This document shows, one piece after another, positions 17,722-26,949 of a DNA stretch of 64,000 nucleotides. The DNA is taken from positions 1 to 64,000 of the forward strand of contig CANMZA010000002.1 in NCBI GenBank assembly GCA_947502305.1, in the 5' to 3' direction. Position numbers and translations under genes: made by a program. Within the stretch, counting starts at the first letter, position 1. Each line of letters begins with the position of its first letter. The DNA is from an uncultured Erythrobacter sp. (GTDB taxonomy: Bacteria > Pseudomonadota > Alphaproteobacteria > Sphingomonadales > Sphingomonadaceae). The notes under the pieces are model-generated. The model was not told the origin of the DNA. It saw only the letters and a list, made by a program, of their open reading frames with translations, and made no database searches.

Positions 17722-19322
17722 TACCAAAGAAACGCATAGAGCCCGATCAGCATAGCAGCGACTGCGAATGAGAGGCGGTTGAACAGCGGCTGCGTCGCGA
17801 AGGAAATATCGCCCAGCTCTAGCGCGCCCTTTCCATCCTCGGATTTGTCCCAGATCGACAGCGCCGCCGCGACCGCCAAGCAGCCCATAAATACGATCCA
17901 CACTCGGATGATGAACGGGATATCGGGGAAGCCAATCAGCGGCGCAAATTTGAGCGTAATGTTGAAAACAATCGAGCCGATCAGCGCACCGAACGCGCCC
18001 AATGCCGTCGCCCGCGCCCAGAAAAAGCCGAGCAAGAACACGGCCACAATACCCGGCGCAATGAAGCCTGAATATTCCTGCACTGCCTGAAACGCGCTGG
18101 CGACGCCGCCAAGGAAAGGCCGCGCCAAAATCAGGGCCAGCACCATTGCCGCCGCCGCTGAAACACGGCCAACGGTGACATAATGCCCTTCGGTCTTATC
18201 AGCGAAGCGCGGTTTATAGATGTCCATTGTGAAGATGGTCGAGATTGAGTTCATCATCGACGCCAGCGACGACACAATCGCCGCGATAAGCGCCGCAAAC
18301 ACCAATCCGCGCAGTCCCGCCGGAGCGAGCCCCATCAACTGACCATAAGTGCCGTCCGATTTCGCTTCCAATGCTGCACCGTCGAGTGCCCCTTGCTGCG
18401 CCAGCATGACCGCCGCGATGCCGGGGATCACCACAATCACCGGGATGAGCAGTTTGAGGAATGCCGCGAAGGCCAAACCCTTTTGCGCCTCAGCCAAGCT
18501 CTCAGCCCCCAGCGCGCGTTGGATGATGTATTGGTTGAACCCCCAATAAGAGAAATGGAGCACCCACAAGCCGCCCAGCAATGTCCAGATACCGGGCAAG
18601 TCCCCGTATGCCGGGTGCTCCGCATCAAGGATCATCTCAAAATGCCCGGGGATCTCGTTATACAACATGCCCAGACCGGCGATCGCACCGCCTGTGTCAC
18701 CTGCGACCATGTCCAGCGCAATCCACGTGATCGCAAAGCCGCCAATCACCAAAATCACAACCTGAATAATATCAGTCAGCGCCACCGCTTTCAAACCGCC
18801 ATACAGCGAATAGAGCAGTGCAAAGACCGCCAGAGCCGCCATTGATGGCAGGATCGACAGCCCCGTAAGCGACATCACCGCCAAACCGCCAAGCCACAAC
18901 ACCGTTGTCAGGTTCACCGCAGTGTAGAGGATGATCCAATAGATCGACATCATCGTCTTCACCCCGCCGCCGTAACGCTGGTCGAGATATTGCGGCATGG
19001 TGTAAATCTTGCGCTTCAAAAAGATCGGCAAGAACCATTTGGCGACGATAATAAGAACAATCGCGGCCTGCCATTCATAAGCAGCAATTGCCATACCAAC
19101 GGCAAAGCCTTGACCCGATTGGCCGATGATCTGTTCGGCCGAGATGTTGGAGGCAATTAGCGAAGCGCCAATCGCCCACCATGGCAGTGAACGGCCCGCA
19201 AGGAAGTAATCCGCCGTGTCCTTTTTATGTCCCGCCGGTTCGCGCGACACCCACAAGGCGATCGCAAATAGGCTAAACGCATAAAGTAGGACGACAATTA
19301 CATCCACGGTGGCCAAATTCAT
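17721..19322 (-). CDS. Sodium/solute symporter (SSS family), probable sugar uptake
   Basis: 533 residues with about 14 hydrophobic segments. SSS-family landmarks are the first-helix stretch VDVIVVLLYAFSLFAIALWV, DYFLAGRSLPWWAIGASLIASNISAEQ (sodium/substrate region, resembling vSGLT) and the late ATALGAFGALIGSI. It is the last gene of the run TonB receptor - GH16 - GH3 - symporter on the minus strand, 50 bases after the GH3 stop. From this context it probably carries glucose or short beta-glucosides across the inner membrane with sodium. The substrate is inference; the family assignment is firm. Confidence 0.9.
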   Translation of the reverse strand: MNLATVDVIVVLLYAFSLFAIALWVSREPAGHKKDTADYFLAGRSLPWWAIGASLIASNISAEQIIGQSGQGFAVGMAIAAYEWQAAIVLIIVAKWFLPIFLKRKIYTMPQYLDQRYGGGVKTMMSIYWIILYTAVNLTTVLWLGGLAVMSLTGLSILPSMAALAVFALLYSLYGGLKAVALTDIIQVVILVIGGFAITWIALDMVAGDTGGAIAGLGMLYNEIPGHFEMILDAEHPAYGDLPGIWTLLGGLWVLHFSYWGFNQYIIQRALGAESLAEAQKGLAFAAFLKLLIPVIVVIPGIAAVMLAQQGALDGAALEAKSDGTYGQLMGLAPAGLRGLVFAALIAAIVSSLASMMNSISTIFTMDIYKPRFADKTEGHYVTVGRVSAAAAMVLALILARPFLGGVASAFQAVQEYSGFIAPGIVAVFLLGFFWARATALGAFGALIGSIVFNITLKFAPLIGFPDIPFIIRVWIVFMGCLAVAAALSIWDKSEDGKGALELGDISFATQPLFNRLSFAVAAMLIGLYAFLW

Positions 19323-19372
19323 TGCATCATCCCCTTAATCCGGCCCGTTCTATCACGGCTCGTTCTTATGAC

Positions 19373-21838
19373 TTAAAGCGCGGCGCAGATTGCCTGCGAG
19401 CCTGAACCGGCATTGGCACTGGCCTCAATCGCAATCTCATGGATTGCCACTTCGCCCACACCGCTGCTGCGCAGGGCGAATGGTGTTTTGAGCAATGCGC
19501 GGTCAAGCCCCGCTCGTTCAAAACAGACCAGCGGAATGCGCGACTGCACCCAGCCATCGCCCTCCGTTTCGCTGAGCAGATTGCTCACGCTGAGCGTGCC
19601 AGCGCACCCTTCTCCGCAGCCCAGTACCATTTCGACTGTGCCGCCTGGTGCATCCATCACGTTCCATTCAATCACCAGATCGAGCGCACCGCCCATCCCG
19701 GCCTCATCCAGACTGATCGGGCGATTGGCACGGACACTGTAAATACCCTGCCCGGTGCCGTCCCAGCTGATTATGCGGGCGTCTTCTTGTGCTTTGTAAT
19801 CAACACCCTTGGTGCTGACTGCGCCGGAAATGCTGCTGCCGACCAAGGCGGTGAGCGGGATATTCGCGTTTGAGCTATCGCCCAAATACATTGCGAATCC
19901 TTGCGCCGCATCGCCGCGTTCCATCACCTTGCCGTCAAATGACCCGCCAAGCGCAATGCCCGGTTCTTCGGACAAAGTGCCCAATTCTTGTGGTTCAGCA
20001 TAACTCAGACCGTGACCCAGCGCGAACAGCGCGCCCTCAGCGCCCTCACCATTAACCGGCTCACCATCGCCCAGTGCGGGCCATGTGAAGGACAAGCGCC
20101 CGGTGAAATCAAACCGCGCCGCGCCATCGCCATCGGCGACCAGGACATCGGCGATGCCACCGCCCTCTGTCCCCGGTAGCCAAGCGGCCACAAAAGCATC
20201 GGACGCATTCAAATGCGGGTTCACCCATAGCGGGCGCCCGGTGATGAACACCGCCACAACCGGAATATCCTGTTCCTGAAACGATTTCAGCAAGGCAAGA
20301 TCAGCGCCGCCTTCGGTCTCGTAGACCAAATCGCTGCGGTCACCGCGATATTCGGCATAAGGCTCTTCACCGAAGACAATGACGGCAACGTCCGGTTTTT
20401 GTGCAAATGCCCCATCGTTCGAAAGTGTTGCGGAGCCGCCAATGGCTTCCATTGCCTCGGAAAGTCCGCCAAAAATGGTTTGCGCTGTCGCAAATTCTTC
20501 ATTGGCATTGCCGGTGCCCTGCCAATTGAGCGTCCAACCGCCAGTTTGCTGCTGAATGCTATCCGCGCCGCTACCCGTAACAAGCACGTTCTGTGACGGC
20601 TTCAGCGGCAGAACGCCGCCATTATTCTTGAGCAAAACAAGCGATTTGCGCACCGCTTCACGCGCAACATCGCGGTGTTCTTGGGTGCCCAGCATTGCCG
20701 GATCGCTAGTAGAGCGCTCAGACGGTTTAACGCTGTCGAGCAGACCGGCGCGAATTTTTACTTCGAGGATCCGCAACACCGCCTCGTCTAGCCGGTCCAG
20801 ATCAAGCTCACCCGACTTCGCATCGGCGAGCAAATTGTCATAGAGGCCGCGCCAACTATCGGGGGCCATATACATGTCCATCCCGGCATAGAGCGCCTCA
20901 GGACAATCGGTGGCGGTGCAACCGGGGATTTCGGCATGACCGTTCCAATCGCCAATAACGAAGCCATCAAAGCCCAGATCGCCGCGCAATTCGTCATGCA
21001 GCAATTCGCGGAAACCGTGCATTTTTGTGCCGTTCACGCTGGAGAAACTGGCCATGACGGTCTGAACATCCGCGTCAATCGCAGGGCCATAACCGGCACC
21101 GTGCAATTCCAATACGTCGTCCAATTCGCCCTCAGTATCGCCTTTGTCGATGCCTAAAGTTGTGCCGCCATCGCCGACAAAGTGCTTCGCCGTGGCGATC
21201 ACGCTGTCACCCATCAAGAACGCCTCGGCCCCCGGCTCGCCCTGCAACCCTTCGACCATTGCGGCGGAATAGCGCGCAACGATGTCCGGATTTTCGGAAT
21301 AGCTTTCATAGGTCCGGCCCCAGCGATCATCCTGAGCCACCGCCAAAGTCGGCGCGAATGTCCAATCCAGCCCGGTCGCGCGAATTTCCCGCGCAGTAAC
21401 CTGCGCAATGCGGCCGATCAGATCGGGATCGTTGGCCGCGCCCAGACCGATATTGTGCGGAAAGATCGTCGCAGATTGGAGGTTGTTGTGACCATGAACC
21501 GCATCCGTTCCCCAAAGGATTGGAATGCCAACGCCGCCATCCGAAGTATCGCTTGACGCGTCCCAATATTCATCCGCCAGCGCGATCCATGCCTCTGGCG
21601 TGGCCGTCTTGCCGCCACCGGGCGCGGAATTGCCGCCGTTCAGGACCGAACCGAGATTGTATTCGCGCACTTCGTCCGGCGTGACCGCAGCGATGTCAGC
21701 TTGAATAATCTGGCCGACTTTCTCTTCCAAAGTCATTTGATCCAAGATTTCGAGCGCGCGGCTTTCCACAGGATCCACCATCAAGGCGCAAGACGCCAAG
21801 GGTGCGGCCAATGCGAGGGCGGCGAAAATTCTGATCAT
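19373..21838 (-). CDS. GH3 family beta-glucosidase, lipoprotein
   Basis: 821 residues from ATG 21838. The frame extends upstream to 22012 but that part lies inside the GH16 gene. The chosen ATG overlaps the GH16 stop as ATGA and begins a lipoprotein signal (IRIFAALALAAPLASC, Cys about 17). GH3 features: an amino-terminal TIM barrel with GGVGIPILWGTDAVHGHNN, KHFVGDGGT, and the nucleophile in GFVIGDWNGH at Asp297. The alpha/beta sandwich follows (VLLKNNGGVLPLK), then PVVAVFITGRPL and a further carboxy-terminal beta domain. It would cleave glucose from oligosaccharides released by GH16, probably anchored in the periplasm or on the outer membrane. Confidence 0.93.
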   Translation of the reverse strand: MIRIFAALALAAPLASCALMVDPVESRALEILDQMTLEEKVGQIIQADIAAVTPDEVREYNLGSVLNGGNSAPGGGKTATPEAWIALADEYWDASSDTSDGGVGIPILWGTDAVHGHNNLQSATIFPHNIGLGAANDPDLIGRIAQVTAREIRATGLDWTFAPTLAVAQDDRWGRTYESYSENPDIVARYSAAMVEGLQGEPGAEAFLMGDSVIATAKHFVGDGGTTLGIDKGDTEGELDDVLELHGAGYGPAIDADVQTVMASFSSVNGTKMHGFRELLHDELRGDLGFDGFVIGDWNGHAEIPGCTATDCPEALYAGMDMYMAPDSWRGLYDNLLADAKSGELDLDRLDEAVLRILEVKIRAGLLDSVKPSERSTSDPAMLGTQEHRDVAREAVRKSLVLLKNNGGVLPLKPSQNVLVTGSGADSIQQQTGGWTLNWQGTGNANEEFATAQTIFGGLSEAMEAIGGSATLSNDGAFAQKPDVAVIVFGEEPYAEYRGDRSDLVYETEGGADLALLKSFQEQDIPVVAVFITGRPLWVNPHLNASDAFVAAWLPGTEGGGIADVLVADGDGAARFDFTGRLSFTWPALGDGEPVNGEGAEGALFALGHGLSYAEPQELGTLSEEPGIALGGSFDGKVMERGDAAQGFAMYLGDSSNANIPLTALVGSSISGAVSTKGVDYKAQEDARIISWDGTGQGIYSVRANRPISLDEAGMGGALDLVIEWNVMDAPGGTVEMVLGCGEGCAGTLSVSNLLSETEGDGWVQSRIPLVCFERAGLDRALLKTPFALRSSGVGEVAIHEIAIEASANAGSGSQAICAAL

Positions 21839-22830
21839 TGCTGACTCTCTGTATCTGTCTGAGCGTTTTGTGCGGAGATCGGCTGATAAACGCGCACGTA
21901 ATCCACTTCCATTCGAGCAGGGAAGGCAGAAGCCTCGATCCCGCGCTGTCCGCCCCAAGTGCCGCCGACGGCGATGTTCAGCAGCAGATGTTGCGGCGCG
22001 TCGAAAGGCCAACGGGAACGCTTATTGCTTTCCTTGTTGAACAAGAATTTTGGACGGTCATCGACGCCGAAGACCATGAATTCGGATGTCCAAAGCAGTT
22101 GATATTTGTGCATCACGTCGCAGGCATCGGGCAATTCATGCTGCGTTGTCACCTGCGACCCGCGCGAAAAATTGAAAGCGGTGGTGTGGATCGAGTGGTG
22201 GATCACGCCCGGTTCAAACCCGACATGTTCCATAATGTCGATCTCTCCCCCGGCGGGCCATTCGACATCCGGATCAGACGGGAGCATCCAGATCGCCGGC
22301 CATGTGCCAACACCGCAGGGCAGTTTCGCGCGGATTTCAAAGAAGCCGTAGGTCCAATCGCCCAGCCCTTTGGTGAGCAGACGAGCCGAGGTGTAAGGCT
22401 GCTCCCCCCAATCGGGAAACTGCACTGCATCGAGCTCTTCTTCATGCGCTTCGATGATCAAATTGCCATCGACAACCCGCGCATTACGCTCTCGGTTGGC
22501 GGCGTAATATTGTTTTTCGTTGTTGAACCAGCCTTGCTGATTGCGGAACGTATCATAGACCCATTTTTGCGGGTCTGGCAGGCCGTCTTCGCTGAATTCA
22601 TCGGACCAGACCAATTCATACCCTGTCGGGATGTTGGTTTGGACAGTGGGTTGGACCAGGTCTTGGGCCGGAGCTTGAGCAGGCTCAGCTTCCGTTTGCA
22701 ACAGGACATCTTGTGCTGGGCCGTTTTGTGCAGGATCAATTTGCGCCGCCGGTTCTTGAGCGCTTGCCGCGACCATCGTTCCGCAAAGCGCACTCACCGC
22801 AAGGACGCGGATCGTCATTGCCTTAATCAT
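21835..22830 (-). CDS. GH16 endo-beta-glucanase (laminarinase-like)
   Basis: 331 residues with a signal peptide (MTIRVLAVSALCGTMVAASA) and an Ala/Gln/Pro-rich linker to about residue 68. The GH16 jelly-roll then starts with YELVWSDEFSEDGLPDPQKW. The catalytic motif GGEIDIMEH gives nucleophile Glu196, Asp198 and acid/base Glu201, and the ExDxxE spacing with the Met bulge is the beta-1,3-glucanase (laminarinase) type. It is translationally coupled (ATGA) to the GH3 gene and lies 87 bases after the TonB receptor. Inferred role: endo-cleavage of beta-1,3- or mixed-linked glucan. The exact linkage is not proven by sequence. Confidence 0.92.
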   Translation of the reverse strand: MIKAMTIRVLAVSALCGTMVAASAQEPAAQIDPAQNGPAQDVLLQTEAEPAQAPAQDLVQPTVQTNIPTGYELVWSDEFSEDGLPDPQKWVYDTFRNQQGWFNNEKQYYAANRERNARVVDGNLIIEAHEEELDAVQFPDWGEQPYTSARLLTKGLGDWTYGFFEIRAKLPCGVGTWPAIWMLPSDPDVEWPAGGEIDIMEHVGFEPGVIHHSIHTTAFNFSRGSQVTTQHELPDACDVMHKYQLLWTSEFMVFGVDDRPKFLFNKESNKRSRWPFDAPQHLLLNIAVGGTWGGQRGIEASAFPARMEVDYVRVYQPISAQNAQTDTESQQ

Positions 22831-22917
22831 AACTCACCATCCCGTTTGTGAACCCGATATTTGAATATCGGCGCCCGCCCCTCAGCTGGGCGCCGATATC
22901 CAGTCCCGCATCAACGC

Positions 22918-25707
22918 CTAGAATTTGGCGCGGAGACGGGCACCAAAGGTCCGCGGACGGGTAAAGAACCGCGTATTGTCGAATTGAGTGATCACAATCG
23001 CAGCTTCTTCTTGCTGGTTCGTGATATTGTTGCCGTACACTTCGAAGCGGTATTTGCCCTCATCATCAAGGCTCCAACCTGCACCGATGTCCAAAGTGAA
23101 GTAGCCGTCGATCCGGTCAAGCAAACGGCCGCTATCGACTTGCGTGGCATTGCCGTCCGCATCAAATTCCAAGCTGTTGAAAATCGTATGGAATTGCGAA
23201 GAGCGATAGCCGAGCGAGGCAACCCAATCGAGCTGACCCGTAGGCAGTTCAATCACTTGGCTCATCTTTGCGTTGAGCTGCCAACGCGGTGTGCGCGGCA
23301 GGCGGCTGCCATTGATCGGGCGGAACACAGCGTTGCCGGAATCGACATCAGGTTGGAAACGGAAATCTGGAATTTCTTCCGAATCCTGAATCTGGGCCTC
23401 AAGCCACAATGCCGTGAAGTCGAAGTTGATGTTTCCTGGAAGCTGGAAACCACCTTCAATCTGAGCGCCGTAAATTTCCGAATCCGCAGCGTTAAAGCTG
23501 AAGGAAACCACCAGATCGGTGTTCGTGCCATCAGGGATCTGAATGTCTTGCCCCAGAATGCCAATCGTTGTTTCAATCGCGGTTGCAACACTCAACAGGC
23601 CGGTGAAAACCTGATCGGAATAGTCATTGTAGAAAAACGAGCCGTTGAGATAGGCTTTGCGCCCACCAATCGTGAACTCATTCTTGCTGCCGATTTCGTA
23701 CAATACGACCTGTTCTGTACCGTAAGTTGGTGCAACGCCATTGTTGCCGAGATTGTCGTTGAAACCGCCCGATTTGTGGCCATTGGCAATCAAACCATAG
23801 AGCAAATTGTCAGGCGTCACATCCAATTCGGCGCGCAAACGCCAATCGATGAAGTCGTCTTGAAACTCGCCATCTTGCTGGAAAATCTGACCGCCGAACG
23901 GAACAGCAAAGGTGAACTGGTTGTTGAAGAACGGATCACCATTGGTGAAACCTTCGCAGAACAATGTGTCAAAGCTGACAGTGTCCAGACATTCTGCCGC
24001 ACCATCACGGGGGAAAACGTCGCCCGGCAAGGGGCCAAAGTTCAAGATTTCGTCGAGATTGTCGCGCACACCATATTGGGCGATGCCATTGTCATGGAAT
24101 GCAAAGATTTCCGCCTCTGAAATCATGCCATTGCCATCGGTGTCTGGATTGATGATCGTGCGATCAAAGCCCGCAAATTCAAACCCTTCGGTACCAACAC
24201 GAACACCCAAGCAGCATTCGAAGCTGCCACCGCCAAGGGCAAGACCGTAACGCGCAGCAACGCCGGTGCGCTCTTTCTTGTCGTCGGTGTAGCGAATGCC
24301 CGCGGTAACGCGGAACTGATCGGACACTTCGAATGTACCGTCAGCAAAGATGCCGATGGAATCGGTGTCGGTCTGCGTGTTGAATTCGATGCCTTGGAAG
24401 AACGGACCGCGGTCACCGGTGCTGCCGAGGAACGAACGCTGGTCTTCGTGGATGTACAACCCGCCCAAGCTCCAGATGAACGGGCCGTCGGAATTGAACA
24501 CGCGCAGTTCGTGGAATTGCGAACGCGAATCTGAAATGATCTGGAAACGCGAGAAATTATCAAGATTTTCCGCAAGAATGATCGGATCGTTGATCACATC
24601 ATCGGGATCGGGTGTGAACGGATTGTCGCGCTCCGACAGCCGGTCAATAACGCCGGGGAATTCGGGGGTCAGCGGCGTCGTAGCTTGATAATTATAGACC
24701 GCATCACGGTAGCTGCCGGTATATTCGACGTTAAATCCGTCACCTTCATATTCAATCGTGGTGCGGATGCCCCAATGGTCCGTATTCAGTTCAGGCGTGA
24801 TGCCCCGTGCAATCACATCGCGCGGGTCGATATTGTCAAATTCCGCCTGTGTAATATCGCCGTTTTCGAGCGCGCCTAGCGGCAAGGCGTAGTTGGTACC
24901 GGTGTAGCCAGTGCCATTTTCAGCAATGTAATCGCCCGCCACCAGAATCGTCAGGCGATCACTCGCTTCCCAGAGAATTTGAGCGCGACCAGACAAATTG
25001 TCCTGCGCCTCAGCAACATCAATCCCCTCAACCGGGCCAACATTGTTATAATAGGAATCGTTCTCTTGGTAGAGACCAGAGAAACGCACCGCGACCGTGT
25101 CGGACAATGGAATATTGAGCACACCGCGAAGCGAGCGATGATCGAAATTGCCATATTCAGCCTCGATCACACCATCGAAGCCGCCAAGCCCCGGCCGGAA
25201 AGTGATCGCATTAACCGAACCCGCAGTCGCATTGCGCCCGCGCAGAGTTCCTTGCGGGCCGACATTGACCTCAACCCGCTGAATATCGTGGAAAGCTGAA
25301 CCAATGCCCGATGGGCGCGGAATGTTTACGCCATCAAGGTGGAAGGCCGCCGCCGGATCGCCAAGCTCTGTGTTGTTGCTTGACCCGATGCCGCGGATGT
25401 AAACTTCGAGATTGCCCTGATTATTGGCAATCGAAAGACCCGGGATCTGGTTTTGCAGATCGGCAACGTTCTGAACGCCCAGTGCGCGAAGGTCTTCACC
25501 GGTAATGGCGAAGGCGGTGCCCGCGAAATCTTGAAGCGATTGTTCGCGGCGATCCGCGGTCACAATAATCGAATTGCCATCCGTTTCTTGTGCTTCTGTT
25601 TCGACCGTTGCTGGCGATGCGTCATCGCCTTGTTCTTGAGCCATGAGCGGCTGTGTCAGACCGAAACCGGCGACGCCCGCCAACAAAATTGTGCGCGTAG
25701 AAATCAT
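22918..25707 (-). CDS. TonB-dependent receptor of the beta-glucan locus
   Basis: 929 residues: signal peptide (ending LMAQ), a TonB-box region with SIIVTADRREQSLQDF at about 48-63, a plug domain (LRALGVQNVADLQNQIPGLS) and a 22-strand-type barrel ending in an aromatic-terminal strand (FGARLRAKF). First gene of the run TonB receptor - GH16 - GH3 - symporter and divergent from a LacI repressor. By position it probably brings glucan oligosaccharides across the outer membrane, as in proteobacterial sugar loci that lack SusD. Its promoter interval holds the paired palindromes at 25764-25806. GGGGAGAG precedes the ATG. Confidence 0.92.
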   Translation of the reverse strand: MISTRTILLAGVAGFGLTQPLMAQEQGDDASPATVETEAQETDGNSIIVTADRREQSLQDFAGTAFAITGEDLRALGVQNVADLQNQIPGLSIANNQGNLEVYIRGIGSSNNTELGDPAAAFHLDGVNIPRPSGIGSAFHDIQRVEVNVGPQGTLRGRNATAGSVNAITFRPGLGGFDGVIEAEYGNFDHRSLRGVLNIPLSDTVAVRFSGLYQENDSYYNNVGPVEGIDVAEAQDNLSGRAQILWEASDRLTILVAGDYIAENGTGYTGTNYALPLGALENGDITQAEFDNIDPRDVIARGITPELNTDHWGIRTTIEYEGDGFNVEYTGSYRDAVYNYQATTPLTPEFPGVIDRLSERDNPFTPDPDDVINDPIILAENLDNFSRFQIISDSRSQFHELRVFNSDGPFIWSLGGLYIHEDQRSFLGSTGDRGPFFQGIEFNTQTDTDSIGIFADGTFEVSDQFRVTAGIRYTDDKKERTGVAARYGLALGGGSFECCLGVRVGTEGFEFAGFDRTIINPDTDGNGMISEAEIFAFHDNGIAQYGVRDNLDEILNFGPLPGDVFPRDGAAECLDTVSFDTLFCEGFTNGDPFFNNQFTFAVPFGGQIFQQDGEFQDDFIDWRLRAELDVTPDNLLYGLIANGHKSGGFNDNLGNNGVAPTYGTEQVVLYEIGSKNEFTIGGRKAYLNGSFFYNDYSDQVFTGLLSVATAIETTIGILGQDIQIPDGTNTDLVVSFSFNAADSEIYGAQIEGGFQLPGNINFDFTALWLEAQIQDSEEIPDFRFQPDVDSGNAVFRPINGSRLPRTPRWQLNAKMSQVIELPTGQLDWVASLGYRSSQFHTIFNSLEFDADGNATQVDSGRLLDRIDGYFTLDIGAGWSLDDEGKYRFEVYGNNITNQQEEAAIVITQFDNTRFFTRPRTFGARLRAKF

Positions 25708-25743
25708 GCTACTCTCCCCTGAGTCCGCGTTTCACGAATCTCT

Positions 25744-25755
25744 TACCAGTTGGTA
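25744..25755. promoter_or_regulatory. Short palindrome TACCA-GT-TGGTA near the receptor promoter
   Basis: TACCAGTTGGTA has perfect 5-base arms around two central bases and lies 37 bases upstream of the receptor start, between it and the larger operator pair. It could be a further regulator half-site or chance. Confidence 0.3.
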
Positions 25756-25763
25756 CATGGCCT

Positions 25764-25806
25764 AAATTGTGATCGGTCACAACCTAAAAGTGACCGATCA
25801 CAATTT
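25764..25806. promoter_or_regulatory. Paired LacI-type operators between TonB receptor and lacI-like gene
   Basis: A perfect 17-base inverted repeat (AAATTGTGATCGGTCAC at 25764-25780, its complement at 25790-25806) with a 9-base loop. Each arm is itself a near-palindrome of the form GTGAyCGrTCAC, so there are two operator-like sites with centres 21 bases apart, two helical turns. They lie between the receptor start (25707) and the LacI start (25888). Inferred: the neighbouring LacI protein binds both sites cooperatively and controls both transcription units. Confidence 0.75.
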
Positions 25807-25887
25807 CTCTGGTTTTCCGTGCCTTCTTTGCTAGGCTGTGCGCGCACCCAGTCTGGGACGACGGCGTTTCAGACTGGTTTGGGGGTT

Positions 25888-26949
25888 ATGGTGACGAGCG
25901 AATCTAGAAAAAAACTGGCAACGATGCGCGACGTGGCCTCGGTTGCTGGCGTCTCGCACCAGACCGTTTCGCGCGTGATCAACAATTCACCGAATGTGAA
26001 ATTGAAAGTCCGCGAAAAGGTCCAGGCCGCGATTGATGAGCTAGGCTATGTTCCCAATGTCGCGGCGCGGCGGATGGGCGGCAATCGTTCTTATCTGATC
26101 CTGGCGCTGAATGACCGCGCACGCACGCTGGACAATTGGCGGGTTGGCCGGGGCAATGACTGGGTCGATCAAATGTTGTTCGGCGGCATGATGGCGTGCG
26201 AGGAAAATGGGTTTCGCATGATCTTCGAATTGGTGAATGCGGAAAACCCCGCTGCGTCCAAACACCTGGCGGGTGCAATCGCGTCTTTGCGACCAGATGG
26301 CGTAATCCTGACGCCGCCGCATAGCGAGAATCAAGATTTGGCCGATCTGCTGGTCGCCAATGGGACGGCATTCGCGCGGATCGGTTCGTCCGGCAAAGAA
26401 GACGGCATCAACATCGCAATGGACGACCACGCTGCGGCGAAGGCTGCGACCGATTTCCTGCACGATCTTGGGCATAGAAAAATCGCCTTTATCGCAGGCA
26501 GCGCGGAATATCTGGCGTCCACCGCCCGGCTCGAAGGGTACCGAGCAGGAATGGCGCAGGCGGATGCACCCATTGCGCCGCATTGGGAACAACCGGGCGA
26601 TTTCACCTTCGAATCTGGCGCTGCGGCAGCGGCGCGATTGTTCGCGTCTGAGGACCGGCCAAGCGCGATTGTTGCCAGCAATGATGAAATGGCCTTCGCG
26701 GTTCTGCATGAAGCGGCAAGGCACGACATTGCCGTGCCCAAAGACTTGTCCGTCATCAGTTTTGACGACACGCCCGGCGTGCGTTTCAGCGTCCCGCCGC
26801 TCACGGCAATCCGCCAGCCGATTTCTGCAATGGCAACGCGCGCGGCAGAGGAATTGATCAAGCAGCAAGGCATTTTGCCCGCTGGCTCTCAAATCGTACT
26901 CCCATTTGAATTGACCGCACGCGGCAGCACCGGACCGGCGCCTGAATGA
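25888..26949 (+). CDS. LacI-family transcriptional repressor of the glucan locus
   Basis: 353 residues from ATG 25888, with GGGGG just upstream. The longer frame from 25750 would run through the operator region and is rejected. The amino-terminal helix-turn-helix and hinge (ATMRDVASVAGVSHQTVSRV, then the LacI-type SPNVKLKVREKVQAAIDELGY) is followed by a periplasmic-binding-like effector domain (ILTPPHSENQDLADLLVANG; SAIVASNDEMAFAVL). Divergent from the TonB receptor operon and overlapping the MFS gene by ATGA. Likely effector: a glucose or beta-glucoside that releases the repressor. Known for the family: binding to palindromes such as those found 82-124 bases upstream. Confidence 0.93.
   Translation: MVTSESRKKLATMRDVASVAGVSHQTVSRVINNSPNVKLKVREKVQAAIDELGYVPNVAARRMGGNRSYLILALNDRARTLDNWRVGRGNDWVDQMLFGGMMACEENGFRMIFELVNAENPAASKHLAGAIASLRPDGVILTPPHSENQDLADLLVANGTAFARIGSSGKEDGINIAMDDHAAAKAATDFLHDLGHRKIAFIAGSAEYLASTARLEGYRAGMAQADAPIAPHWEQPGDFTFESGAAAAARLFASEDRPSAIVASNDEMAFAVLHEAARHDIAVPKDLSVISFDDTPGVRFSVPPLTAIRQPISAMATRAAEELIKQQGILPAGSQIVLPFELTARGSTGPAPE

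Noticed and set aside
21838-22851. 337-residue plus-strand frame
   Set aside because: Covers the GH16 gene in antisense; GH16 has signal peptide and catalytic motif, the antisense has nothing.
22861-24120. 419-residue open frame on the plus strand
   Set aside because: Exact antisense of the TonB receptor at 22918-25707, no ribosome site, no recognisable domain; a shadow of GC-biased codon use.
25750-25887. Longer start for the LacI repressor
   Set aside because: The extra 46 residues translate the operator region and precede the helix-turn-helix, which normally begins within the first few residues.
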